Assembly (NCBI RefSeq): GCF_018139625.1
Contig: NZ_JAGSOH010000038.1
Coordinates: forward strand, 1 to 57,071
DNA from: Actinospica acidithermotolerans
GTDB lineage: Bacteria; Actinomycetota; Actinomycetes; Streptomycetales; Catenulisporaceae
Direction: 5' to 3'
Length of the DNA: 57,071 nt
Position 1 is the stretch's first letter; each line of letters starts with the position of its first letter. Made by a program: the position numbers and the translations under genes. Below are positions 48,764 to 56,653 of this stretch, one piece after another. Under the pieces are notes generated by a model, which was not told the origin of the DNA, made no database searches, and saw nothing but the letters and a program-made list of their open reading frames with translations.

Positions 48764-48878
48764 GCGCCGCCCGACCACACGAACCAAGCGATTTTCAAGC
48801 CTACGTATTTATGCCTGCCCTGGGACGGCACCGCGCCCCGGGCACAGATCATGACGGGTACTGACGCTGGAGGTTGGA

Positions 48879-49937
48879 ATGCGGGTCGTGGTGACGGGCG
48901 GCGCGGGTTTTCTCGGGTCGCATCTGTGTGAAGCCCTGGTTCGGCGCGGCGATGCCGTGGTCTGCGCCGATGATCTCTCGACGGGACGGCTGGAGAACAT
49001 CGAGCACCTGCGGCACCTCGGGTGCGAGTTCGTGCGGGCGGATGTGACGATGCCGCTCGAGGTGTCCGGCACCGTCGACGCGGTCGCCCATCTGGCCAGC
49101 CCGGCTTCACCGCCGGACTACCTGCGGCTGCCGTTGGAGACACTCGCGGTCGGCAGCCGCGGGACGGAGAACGCATTGCGCCTGGCGACGCAGCACGGGG
49201 CGCGTTTCGTTCTCGCCTCGACCAGCGAAGTGTACGGCGACCCCCTCGTGCATCCCCAGCACGAGGAGTACTGGGGCAACGTCAACCCGATCGGTCCGCG
49301 AAGCGTCTACGACGAGGCGAAGCGCTATGCGGAGGCGGTCACCACGGCGTACCGGGGGCGTCGCGCGAACACCGGAATCCTGCGCATCTTCAACACGTAC
49401 GGTCCGCGGATGCGCCCGTGCGACGGACGCGTCGTGTCCAGCTTCATCGTCCAGGCGCTGAGCGGCGAGCCGCTGACCGTGTACGGAAGCGGCGATCAGA
49501 CGCGCAGCTTCTGCTACGTCGACGATCTGGTCCGCGGCCTGGTCGCCATGATCGATTCCGCGGAGGCCGGACCGCTCAACATCGGCAATCCGCAGGAACT
49601 GACGGTGCGGGAACTCGCCCAGCTCGTCCTGGAGATCACCGGATCGTCATCGGCCGTCGAATACCACCCCCTCCCGCAGAACGATCCGACGCGGCGGCGC
49701 CCCGTCGTCACCCGGGTGCGGGACGCCCTCGGCTGGTCGCCGGAGGTTTCGATCGAGGAGGGCCTGCGGCGAACCGTGCAGTGGTTCGCCGCCCGTCCGG
49801 ACGCGGTCGCGGCGGCCGCGCTCGCCCTGCGCGGCGGCCAGTCGGGAGCGGACCGCGTCCGCCCGGCCGCCGACCAGCTGCCGGTGCAGGCTCAGCCGTT
49901 GCCCGCCACCGAGCAGGCCGCCTCGGCCCAGGTCTGA
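48879..49937 (+). CDS. uxs: UDP-glucuronate decarboxylase (UDP-xylose synthase)
   Basis: 352-residue extended SDR. VVVTGGAGFLGSHLCEALV binds NAD; HLASPASPPDYLRLPLETL, ASTSEVYGDPLVHPQ, GPRSVYDEAKRYAEA (Tyr144, Lys148) and LRIFNTYGPRMRPCDGRVVSSF are the hallmark blocks of UXS rather than of plain epimerases. It converts UDP-glucuronate to UDP-xylose. A C-terminal Ala/Gln-rich tail of about 45 residues is extra. GGAGG precedes the ATG. The GT2 gene starts 4 bp after its stop. Confidence 0.92.
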   Translation: MRVVVTGGAGFLGSHLCEALVRRGDAVVCADDLSTGRLENIEHLRHLGCEFVRADVTMPLEVSGTVDAVAHLASPASPPDYLRLPLETLAVGSRGTENALRLATQHGARFVLASTSEVYGDPLVHPQHEEYWGNVNPIGPRSVYDEAKRYAEAVTTAYRGRRANTGILRIFNTYGPRMRPCDGRVVSSFIVQALSGEPLTVYGSGDQTRSFCYVDDLVRGLVAMIDSAEAGPLNIGNPQELTVRELAQLVLEITGSSSAVEYHPLPQNDPTRRRPVVTRVRDALGWSPEVSIEEGLRRTVQWFAARPDAVAAAALALRGGQSGADRVRPAADQLPVQAQPLPATEQAASAQV

Positions 49938-49941
49938 CGTC

Positions 49942-51783
49942 ATGACGCGATTGGACGCGATCCCGGCCCAGCCGTCCTTCGAACTCTGCCCGGAAGAGCA
50001 CATCCGGGCGGTCTCGCGCGGCACGGTGGTCCGGGTCCGGCCCGGCGGCCCGGAATTCGGGCCGCCGAGGCCGAAGCGGGTCGTCGACGGGTCCATCTTC
50101 GTGGCGACGCTCAAGGCCACCGACCGCGTGGCCGTCGGAGCGCTGTCCGCGGCCTGGCTGGTCTGCTTCATCGCGTTCTGGTCCTGGTGGCTCGAACCGG
50201 CCCACCGGGTCGGAACCGCCGCGTTCACCGTGAACAGCGCGCTGCTGCTCTACTTCACCGGAGTTCCCGGCTACTTCCTGGCTGCGGTCGCCCATCTGCG
50301 CCACGTCGATCCGGCCATCGAGGTGCCGCCGCTGCGCATCGCCTTCGTCGTCACCAAGGCGCCCTCCGAGTCCTGGCCCACGGCCCGGAACACCCTCATG
50401 GCGATGCTGGCCCAGGACTGCTCGGCCGCCTTCGACGTCTGGCTGTGCGACGAGGCCCCCGCCGACGAGGTGCGTGCCTGGTGCGCGGAGCACGGCGTGC
50501 GGCTGTCCACCCGGTCGGGAGTCGCCGAATACCATCGGGCCACCTGGCCCAGGCGCACCAAGTGCAAAGAGGGGAACCTGGCGTACTTCTACGACCATTG
50601 GGGCTACCGGGACTACGACGTGGTCGCCCAACTCGACTGCGACCACGTGCCCGCCCCGACCTACCTGTCCGCCATGGTCCGCCCTTTCACCGACCCGTCG
50701 GTGGGCTACGTCGCCGCACCCAGTGTCTGCGACCTGAACGCCGCCAACTCCTGGGCCGCTCGCGGGCGCCTGCACCGGGAGGCGACCTGGCACGGTCCGA
50801 TCCAACTCGGCCACAACCTCGGCCTCGCGCCCATCTGCATCGGCTCGCACTACGCGGTTCGGACCGCGGCGCTCGGCGAGATCGGCGGCCTCGGTCCGGA
50901 GCTGGCCGAGGACTTCTCCACCACCTTCCTGCTCAACTCGGCCGGCTGGCACGGGTGCTTCGCGATCGACGCGATCGCGCGCGGGGACGGGCCGCTCACG
51001 TTCGCCGACATGCTCACCCAGGAGTTCCAGTGGTCGCGCAGCCTGACCACGCTGATGTGCGACCTCTTCCCGCCCCACCTGAAGCGGATGAGTCCGGGGC
51101 TGGCGCTCCGCTTCGTCTACGCCCTCTGCTATTACCCGTTGCTGCTGGTGTCCACGGTCGCCGGCCTCGCCCTGCCCGTCATCTCGGCGGTCACCGGCAT
51201 CACCTGGATGAAGGTCAACTATCTGGCGTTCCTGGCGCACTTGAGCAGCCTCTCGGTGTGGGTGATCCTTCTGGTGCTGCTGCTCCGGCGGCGCGGACTG
51301 ATGCGCCCGCAGTCCGTGCCCGTGATCAGCTGGGAGAACTGGCTGTTCACGTTCACCCGCTGGCCGTACGTCGGTTTGGGCGTCCTGAGCGCCACCATCC
51401 AGAGGTTCCGGCCCAAGCAGCTGACGTTCCGCGTGACACCCAAAGCGGGCAGCGGGGTCCAAACGCTGCCCGCACGCCTTCTCGCGCCCTACGCGATCAT
51501 CGCCGCGGCGCTGTCGCTGGCCGCGTACGCCGGGGAGCAGTTCGGACGGCACACTCCGGGATACATCCTGCTGTGCGTCCTGGGCGCCGCGTGCTACTGC
51601 GTCGTCGGGCTCGCCGTACCGCTGCTGCACATCAGAGAGGCCAGAAGGTCCTTCGGACTGACCCTCGGCGCGGCGTTCAGAACCGCGGGGGGCGCGATCG
51701 GGATCGGGATCGCCGCACTAGCCCCCCTCGCACTGGCCGCCGCGGACTACCCGGCCTACGGGATGAGGGTTCTGGGCTGGTGA
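49942..51783 (+). CDS. Cellulose-synthase-like GT2 glycosyltransferase
   Basis: 613-residue membrane processive-type glycosyltransferase. Two helices (about residues 60-110) precede the GT-A domain: FVVTKAPSES, LCDEAPAD (first Asp), VAQLDCDHVPAP (DxD), ELAEDFSTTFLL (TED-like acid) and QEFQWSRSLTTLM (in place of QxxRW). Four to six further helices end the protein. The whole plan is that of cellulose or hyaluronan synthase-like enzymes, which polymerise and extrude a beta-glycan. Donors could be UDP-glucose, UDP-xylose or UDP-glucuronate made by its neighbours. Confidence 0.9.
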   Translation: MTRLDAIPAQPSFELCPEEHIRAVSRGTVVRVRPGGPEFGPPRPKRVVDGSIFVATLKATDRVAVGALSAAWLVCFIAFWSWWLEPAHRVGTAAFTVNSALLLYFTGVPGYFLAAVAHLRHVDPAIEVPPLRIAFVVTKAPSESWPTARNTLMAMLAQDCSAAFDVWLCDEAPADEVRAWCAEHGVRLSTRSGVAEYHRATWPRRTKCKEGNLAYFYDHWGYRDYDVVAQLDCDHVPAPTYLSAMVRPFTDPSVGYVAAPSVCDLNAANSWAARGRLHREATWHGPIQLGHNLGLAPICIGSHYAVRTAALGEIGGLGPELAEDFSTTFLLNSAGWHGCFAIDAIARGDGPLTFADMLTQEFQWSRSLTTLMCDLFPPHLKRMSPGLALRFVYALCYYPLLLVSTVAGLALPVISAVTGITWMKVNYLAFLAHLSSLSVWVILLVLLLRRRGLMRPQSVPVISWENWLFTFTRWPYVGLGVLSATIQRFRPKQLTFRVTPKAGSGVQTLPARLLAPYAIIAAALSLAAYAGEQFGRHTPGYILLCVLGAACYCVVGLAVPLLHIREARRSFGLTLGAAFRTAGGAIGIGIAALAPLALAAADYPAYGMRVLGW

Positions 51784-51834
51784 GTCCCACCCGTCCGCGA
51801 TTCCGTTCCCGCACAAGCAGGAGGCAACATCGTC

Positions 51835-52878
51835 ATGACCGAATCCGCGACTGTCCTGGTCACCGGAGGCGCCGGTTTCATCGGAAGCCACACCTGTGTC
51901 GATCTGCTGGAGCACGGCTACGAAGTGATCGTCGTCGACGATCACTCCAACAGCTCCCCCGGCGCGCTGCACCGCGTGGAGAAGGTCGCCGGACGTCCGC
52001 TCCTCGCGACCTACCCGCTGGACGTGCGCGATGAAGCGTCGCTGGACGGCGTCTTCCGCGACCATCGCATCGACGCCGTCGTCCACTTCGCGGCGAAGAA
52101 GGCCATCGGCGAGTCCATCGGGATTCCGCTCGACTACTACTCCATCAACGTCTCCGGGTTGATCTCACTGCTGCGCGCCATGCACCGGCACGAGGTGCAC
52201 CGGCTCGTTTTCTCCTCGTCATGCTCGATCTACGGTGACGCACGTCCGATCCCGCTCGGCGAGCAGGAGCCGCCGCGTCCCACGAATCCGTATTCGCGCT
52301 CGAAGTTGATGTGCGAGGAGATTCTCGCCGACGCGTGCCGGGCGTGGCCGGAGCTGACCGTCTTCTCGCTGCGCTACTTCAATCCGGCCGGAGCCCATAC
52401 CAGCGGCCTGCTCGGCGAGGATCCGCGAGGGGTGCCGAACAACGTCATGCCGTACGCGATGCAGGTCGCGATCGGACGGCGCGAAAGACTCAGCATCTTC
52501 GGCGGCGACTACAGCACACCGGACGGAACGGCGGTTCGCGACTACATCCATGTGATGGACGTCGCGGACGGCCATCGCGAGGCCCTTGAACGCCTGTATC
52601 CCGAAGCATCCTCGGTCCATCCCGGGCTGCACGTCCTCAACCTCGGCACCGGGGTCGGGACGTCGGTTCTCGAGCTGGTGGAGTCCATGAGCTCGGCCTG
52701 CGGGCAGCGGCTGCCGTACGAGATCGTCGGCCGACGGGCGGGAGACGTCGCCCATCTCGTCGCCGATCCCACGGCCGTCGCGCGGGAGTGGGGCTGGCAC
52801 ACGACCCGGGACCTGTCCGCCATGTGCGCCGACGCGTGGCGGTTCCAGCAGCTCAACCCGAACGGCTATCAGGACTGA
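51835..52878 (+). CDS. galE: UDP-glucose 4-epimerase family (GalE or UDP-xylose 4-epimerase)
   Basis: 347-residue NAD-dependent epimerase. TVLVTGGAGFIGSHTCVDLL, VVDDHSNSSPGAL, HFAAKKAIGESIGIPLDYY, SSSCSIYGD, NPYSRSKLMCE (Tyr153, Lys157) and LRYFNPAGAHTSGLLGEDP identify the GalE family. Because it follows Ugd and UXS it might act on UDP-xylose, giving UDP-arabinose, rather than on UDP-glucose; the sequence alone does not decide. GGAGG precedes the ATG. The last 13 codons and the stop are repeated twice downstream in the 95-bp array. Confidence 0.92.
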   Translation: MTESATVLVTGGAGFIGSHTCVDLLEHGYEVIVVDDHSNSSPGALHRVEKVAGRPLLATYPLDVRDEASLDGVFRDHRIDAVVHFAAKKAIGESIGIPLDYYSINVSGLISLLRAMHRHEVHRLVFSSSCSIYGDARPIPLGEQEPPRPTNPYSRSKLMCEEILADACRAWPELTVFSLRYFNPAGAHTSGLLGEDPRGVPNNVMPYAMQVAIGRRERLSIFGGDYSTPDGTAVRDYIHVMDVADGHREALERLYPEASSVHPGLHVLNLGTGVGTSVLELVESMSSACGQRLPYEIVGRRAGDVAHLVADPTAVAREWGWHTTRDLSAMCADAWRFQQLNPNGYQD

Positions 52879-52904
52879 TCGCTTGAACTTCCCGCTCAGG
52901 GCGC

Positions 52905-52926
52905 GGGGGCCGGCTGGCCGGCCCCC
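52905..52926. terminator. Bidirectional hairpin, copy 1
   Basis: GGGGGCCGGC-TG-GCCGGCCCCC, perfect 10-bp stem, 27 bp after the galE stop. Confidence 0.75.
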
Positions 52927-52999
52927 GGCCGTGGCGGTTCCAGCAGCTCAACCCGAACGGCTATCAGGACTGATCGCTTGAGCTTCCCGCTCAGGGGGC

Positions 53000-53021
53000 G
53001 GGGGCCGGCTGGCCGGCCCCC
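53000..53021. terminator. Bidirectional hairpin, copy 2
   Basis: Second copy of the same 10-bp stem, identical to copy 1. Confidence 0.75.
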
Positions 53022-53085
53022 GGCCGTGGCGGTTCCAGCAGCTCAACCCGAACGGTTATCAGGACTGATCGCTTGAACTTCCCGC

Positions 53086-54858
53086 TCAGGGCGCGGGGGC
53101 GGGCTGGCCGGCCCCCGGCGTGGTGGCGGAGCCCGGAGCCGCGCCGAAGTAGTCCATCGGGCCGATGTCCACCGCGAACCGGGCCTGCAGGTCCAGGCCG
53201 CTGCCCGTGATCGGCGAACCGGTCCGCGGCGCCGGCAGCGGCGTGCGGGTCGGGTCCCAGGCGGGCGCCGCGACCAGCACCAGGCCGGGATCGAGATCCC
53301 AGCCGACGAGCCTTGCCGCGGCCGTTTCCTGACCGGTCCGCCCGGCCCAGGCGGCCAGCGAGTGGAAGGACCTTGCGCCCCAGCCGACGAGCCACGTTCC
53401 CGTGTCCCCGACGTGGTAGTCGTTGCCCTGGAGCAGGACCTGGGCCGGCGAGAAGCGATAGGAGGCGGCGATCATCTCGCTGCCGGAGGTCTCGAAGATG
53501 TTGTCGCGGATCGTCACGCCCCGCAGGCCGTCCCCGAGTCGCAGCACGGGGGCGGCGTCGGCATCGCCGTGGGTCAGCACCGTGTTGTGGTAGACGCTCG
53601 CGTCGATGATCCGGCCCACCAGCGCGAAGCTCGCGTAGAGCGGAAACTTCCGGGAGTCGTCCCGGCTGACGTTGAAACGCACGGTGTTGCGCGCGAATGC
53701 GTTGTTGTCAGCTCCGGTGTAGAGCAGGAAGCCGGGACCGTCGTTGTCGTGGGAGTAGTTGTACTGCGCGACCGAGTCGGACACGTTCTGGTCCAGGTCG
53801 AATCCACCGCCATCGGTATACCCGCCGGAGTAGTTGTCGTACGACACGTTGTGCTGGATCACCACGCCGGTGGAGTCGTAGACCCAGATGCCGACCGGCC
53901 CTTCGGGCGCGTCGCAGTACTTGCCGTTGCCGTGTGCGACCGATCGTTCGACGATCGCGTCGCGGACACTGCCGAGGTCGATCCCGTTGCCGGTGTTGTG
54001 CAGATGGTCGAGCGGGTTGCCGAGATTCGCGAACGCCTGAACGCCTGAGACGAGCACGTTCTCGTTGGCGTATTGCGGCGAGGCCGCGTCGAAGTGCGGG
54101 CCGAAGCTGCTCAGTCCGCTGTCCCGGTTGCCGTGCAGCACACTGTCCGTCACCTGCACGTCGCGGAAACCGGCGCCGACCGAAGCACCGCCCATCGACA
54201 CCCCCACGCGGAAACCGGATACGTCCACATCGGTCACCGAAACGTGCTGCAGCTTGGGGCCCTTGACCAGGTCGCTGAAAAGCGCGATACCGCTGACGGT
54301 GCGGTCGGCCGGCGTCCCGCCGGTCAGAACCAGGCTCCCGATATCGATGCCGGCCGTGTCGTAGACGTCCACTCCCGGGCCGCCGGCGGCGGCGATGGTA
54401 GCCCGGCCGGAGCCGTACGAGCCCACGATCACCGGGTCCCGCGGATCACCGGCCTCGCCGCGATGGAAGGTCAGGCTTCCGGTGAAACGCGCGCCTCCCT
54501 GGAGAAGCAGCCGTTCACCCGGCTTGAACGCATGCTTGTCCGCCTGCCTGAGGGTGCGCCACGCGCTCTCCGGCGAGGTGCCCGCGGCGGAATCACTCCC
54601 GTCCGGCGACAGGTAGAACGTGCGGGGACCGAAGAGGCGGTCGCCCGTGCTGAACGCCACCAGCGGTCCGCGCGGCCACAGCGCGCGGTAGCCCCCCACG
54701 GCCAGAAGGGCCGCGACGAGTACGGCGGCCAGCGCAATCCGCCGAGAGGGTTCCCGCCGCCGGACGGCCGCCGCCGGCGGCGCCGCAGGCGATCGCGGGG
54801 GCTCTGCTTCCAGCAGCCGGGCCGCCGTCGAATTCCGCTCGCTCCCCGTCTCGCCCAT
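53086..54858 (-). CDS. Membrane-anchored right-handed beta-helix protein
   Basis: 590 residues. A cytoplasmic start of about 35 residues, one membrane anchor (RIALAAVLVAALLAVGGYRAL, about 40-60), then TFYLSPDGSDSAAGTSPESAWRTLRQAD, the usual opening of pectate-lyase-superfamily parallel beta-helix proteins, and many coils rich in N, G, D and V (HNTGNGIDLGSVRDAIVERS, DNYSGGYTDGGGFDLD, IIDASVYHNTVLTHGDADAA). Members are lyases, epimerases or glycosidases for polysaccharides. AGGAGG precedes the ATG at 54858. Convergent with galE; probably trims or modifies the polymer made by the GT2. Confidence 0.9.
   Translation of the reverse strand: MGETGSERNSTAARLLEAEPPRSPAAPPAAAVRRREPSRRIALAAVLVAALLAVGGYRALWPRGPLVAFSTGDRLFGPRTFYLSPDGSDSAAGTSPESAWRTLRQADKHAFKPGERLLLQGGARFTGSLTFHRGEAGDPRDPVIVGSYGSGRATIAAAGGPGVDVYDTAGIDIGSLVLTGGTPADRTVSGIALFSDLVKGPKLQHVSVTDVDVSGFRVGVSMGGASVGAGFRDVQVTDSVLHGNRDSGLSSFGPHFDAASPQYANENVLVSGVQAFANLGNPLDHLHNTGNGIDLGSVRDAIVERSVAHGNGKYCDAPEGPVGIWVYDSTGVVIQHNVSYDNYSGGYTDGGGFDLDQNVSDSVAQYNYSHDNDGPGFLLYTGADNNAFARNTVRFNVSRDDSRKFPLYASFALVGRIIDASVYHNTVLTHGDADAAPVLRLGDGLRGVTIRDNIFETSGSEMIAASYRFSPAQVLLQGNDYHVGDTGTWLVGWGARSFHSLAAWAGRTGQETAAARLVGWDLDPGLVLVAAPAWDPTRTPLPAPRTGSPITGSGLDLQARFAVDIGPMDYFGAAPGSATTPGAGQPAPAP
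53095..53116. terminator. Bidirectional hairpin, copy 3
   Basis: Third copy with one arm mismatch (GGGGGCGGGC), because it codes for the tail of the beta-helix protein. Confidence 0.65.
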
Positions 54859-55095
54859 CACGCCTCCTGGGGCCCACCGCCGTGCGCCGGTCGGCGCACT
54901 GGGCTCCAATCTCCCAGGCAGGCGGCGATCGGGCGGTTCACGACACGCAGATGTGAATGAAAGAACCTTTCTTTCCATCGAGCGGCCGGGCGACGCGGGC
55001 GAGCGCACCCGGGATCGCAGCCCGGGCAGCGGTCTTGTCCTGCCGACAGGCCGTTGCCGAGCGGTATTCAGCGCCGCTCAGGCCGCCGATCCGGT

Positions 55096-55650
55096 TCAGC
55101 CGGCGCGAAATCGGCGCCGCTCGGCGAGTTCGTCGACCACGCCGGGCGGGAGGACGGCCCTGGGGACCTCGACCTCGTCGGAGGTCGGCTCCTCGCCGGG
55201 GAGCTGGCGCAGGACTTCCTCGATCTCGGCGCAGACGGCGCCGACCGAGATGCCGAAGACGCCCTGGCCGCCCTCGAGCAGCTCCATGACCTCGTTCGGG
55301 GATGAGCACTCGAAGATGGCGGCGCCGTCGCTCATGAGGGTGATGCCGGCGAGCTCGGAGGCCGCGCGGGTACCGAGGTGGCCCGCCGCGGCGCGGATGT
55401 TGTGGAGGGAGACGCCGGCGTCCAGGAGGCGCTTGACGATCTTCAGGATGACGACGTCGCGGAAGCTGTAGAGGCCCGGTCCGCTGCCGGCCCTGAGCGT
55501 GGGCCCCACGAGGCCGGTGCGGGCCCAGTAGTCCAGCTGGCGGTACGTGATGCCGGCCGCCGCGCAGGCGACCGTGCCGCGGTAGCCGAAGGCCGCACGT
55601 GCCGCGGTCGCAGGCTCGCGCCCGGCGGCCTCCTCATTCCGCGTGCCCAC
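55096..55650 (-). CDS. MerR-family regulator (Rv1830-like)
   Basis: 184 residues. HTH at the start of the fold: GYRGTVACAAAGITYRQLDYWARTGLVGPTLR, followed by LYSFRDVVILKIVKRLLDAGVSLHNIR. The C-terminal part (FECSSPNEVMELLEGGQGVFGISV) is the conserved domain of the actinobacterial regulator next to the bifunctional nuclease, Rv1830 in Mycobacterium. It probably regulates cell division or envelope genes. The GTG at 55650 has GGAGAGG 8 nt before it; the frame is open to an ATG at 55692. Confidence 0.9.
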   Translation of the reverse strand: MGTRNEEAAGREPATAARAAFGYRGTVACAAAGITYRQLDYWARTGLVGPTLRAGSGPGLYSFRDVVILKIVKRLLDAGVSLHNIRAAAGHLGTRAASELAGITLMSDGAAIFECSSPNEVMELLEGGQGVFGISVGAVCAEIEEVLRQLPGEEPTSDEVEVPRAVLPPGVVDELAERRRFRAG

Positions 55651-56175
55651 ACCCACCACCTCTCCACCAGCGGCGCCGATCGCACCTGCCACCCGGCTGT
55701 TCCGGGCCGTGTCCGACGGCCGCCGCGCCCACCCGGCGGGCCGCCGACGGCCCGCTCACGCTCCGCCGGGATGCACATGCACCTCAGCTTGATCCTGTCC
55801 CGTCGGCGGCGTGTCCAATCCCCACGGGCGCTCCCGACCGGCCGAACCGGTGACGGGACCGCGCGAACGGCACGACGCTACGCACGCCGCCCGGGCTCCG
55901 TCAACGACCGCCGCGCCGGGAATTACGCCACCCGAATGCAGTATCGCGCACGCTGCGGCGATTCGCCGTCGATCCGGCGTGCAATCGCCGGGAATCCGCG
56001 GCCGGTCCGCCGGGAATCCGGGGTGGAACCCGCGACGGAGCTACGCCGACTCCGCGTCGAGCCGGACTTCGGACGTCCATCATCGACCCGGACTGTCCGA
56101 TACAAGGCCTCGCGGGCCGCCGGCGGACGCTCCGGTCGTTCTCCGCACCCTTCACACCGTACCGTCGATTCCGCC
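55651..56175. other. Long spacer between bifunctional nuclease and MerR genes
   Basis: About 525 bp (483 bp if the MerR start is 55692) without a convincing gene. On the minus strand TCAAGCTGAGGTGCATGTGCA (about 55776-55796) contains the direct repeat GTGCAT and might be a MerR site for the 55650 gene. No tandem repeat, RNA gene or terminator is recognised. Confidence 0.4.
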
Positions 56176-56640
56176 TCAGGACTCGAAGTCCTCCGGGGAG
56201 ACCTGGTCGAGGAACTCGCGGAACCGCTCGACCTCGTCCTCCTGGTCGTCCGGCAGCAGGATCCCCGCCTCGGCGAGGACCGGCTCGGCGGCGAAGATCT
56301 TGGCTCCGCAGCGCAGCGCCAGCGCGATCCCGTCGGAGGACCGCGAGGAGACCGTGACGCCGCCGTCGAACAGCAGCTCGGCGAAGAAGGTGCCGCCCCG
56401 GAGCGCGGTGATGTGCACCGCGGTCAGCCGGCGGCCGAGGGCCTTCAACGTGTCCCGGAACAGGTCGTGGGTGAGGGGGCGCGGCGGTTGCGCGCCCTCC
56501 AGGGCGGCGGCGATCGCCTGCGCCTCCGACTGGCCCACCCAGATCGGCAGGTACCGCTCCCCGGAGCTCTCCCGCAACAGCACGATCGGGAGATTCGAGG
56601 GCAGTTCGACGCGCACTCCAACGACATCGAGCTCGTTCAC
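56176..56640 (-). CDS. Bifunctional nuclease family protein (DUF151)
   Basis: 154-residue BFN protein: VNELDVVGVRVELPSNLPIVLLRE, YLPIWVGQSEAQAIAAALEG, LTHDLFRDTLKALG, FFAELLFDGGVTVSSRSSDGIALALRCGAKIFA. Homologous to Rv1829 of Mycobacterium. Reported nuclease activity in plants is not established for bacterial members. The start is GTG at 56640, with TAGGCT exactly 7 nt before it, overlapping the FtsR stop codon. Confidence 0.93.
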   Translation of the reverse strand: MNELDVVGVRVELPSNLPIVLLRESSGERYLPIWVGQSEAQAIAAALEGAQPPRPLTHDLFRDTLKALGRRLTAVHITALRGGTFFAELLFDGGVTVSSRSSDGIALALRCGAKIFAAEPVLAEAGILLPDDQEDEVERFREFLDQVSPEDFES

Positions 56641-56647
56641 GTGCTCT

Positions 56648-56653
56648 AGCCTA
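56648..56653 (-). promoter_or_regulatory. Candidate -10 hexamer overlapping the ftsR stop codon
   Basis: Minus-strand TAGGCT begins with the TAG stop of the upstream FtsR-like gene and lies 7 nt before the GTG at 56640. Confidence 0.5.

Larger units (their letters stand above)
52836..53118. repeat. Three-copy 95-bp tandem duplication of two convergent gene tails
   Basis: Units start at 52836, 52931 and 53026 (GTGGCGGTTCCAGCAGCTCA each time), 95 bp apart and nearly identical. Each contains the end of galE (codons for WRFQQLNPNGYQD and stop), a 10-bp hairpin, and on the other strand the end of the beta-helix gene (GQPAPAP and stop). Only the outermost copies belong to the real genes. Confidence 0.96.
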
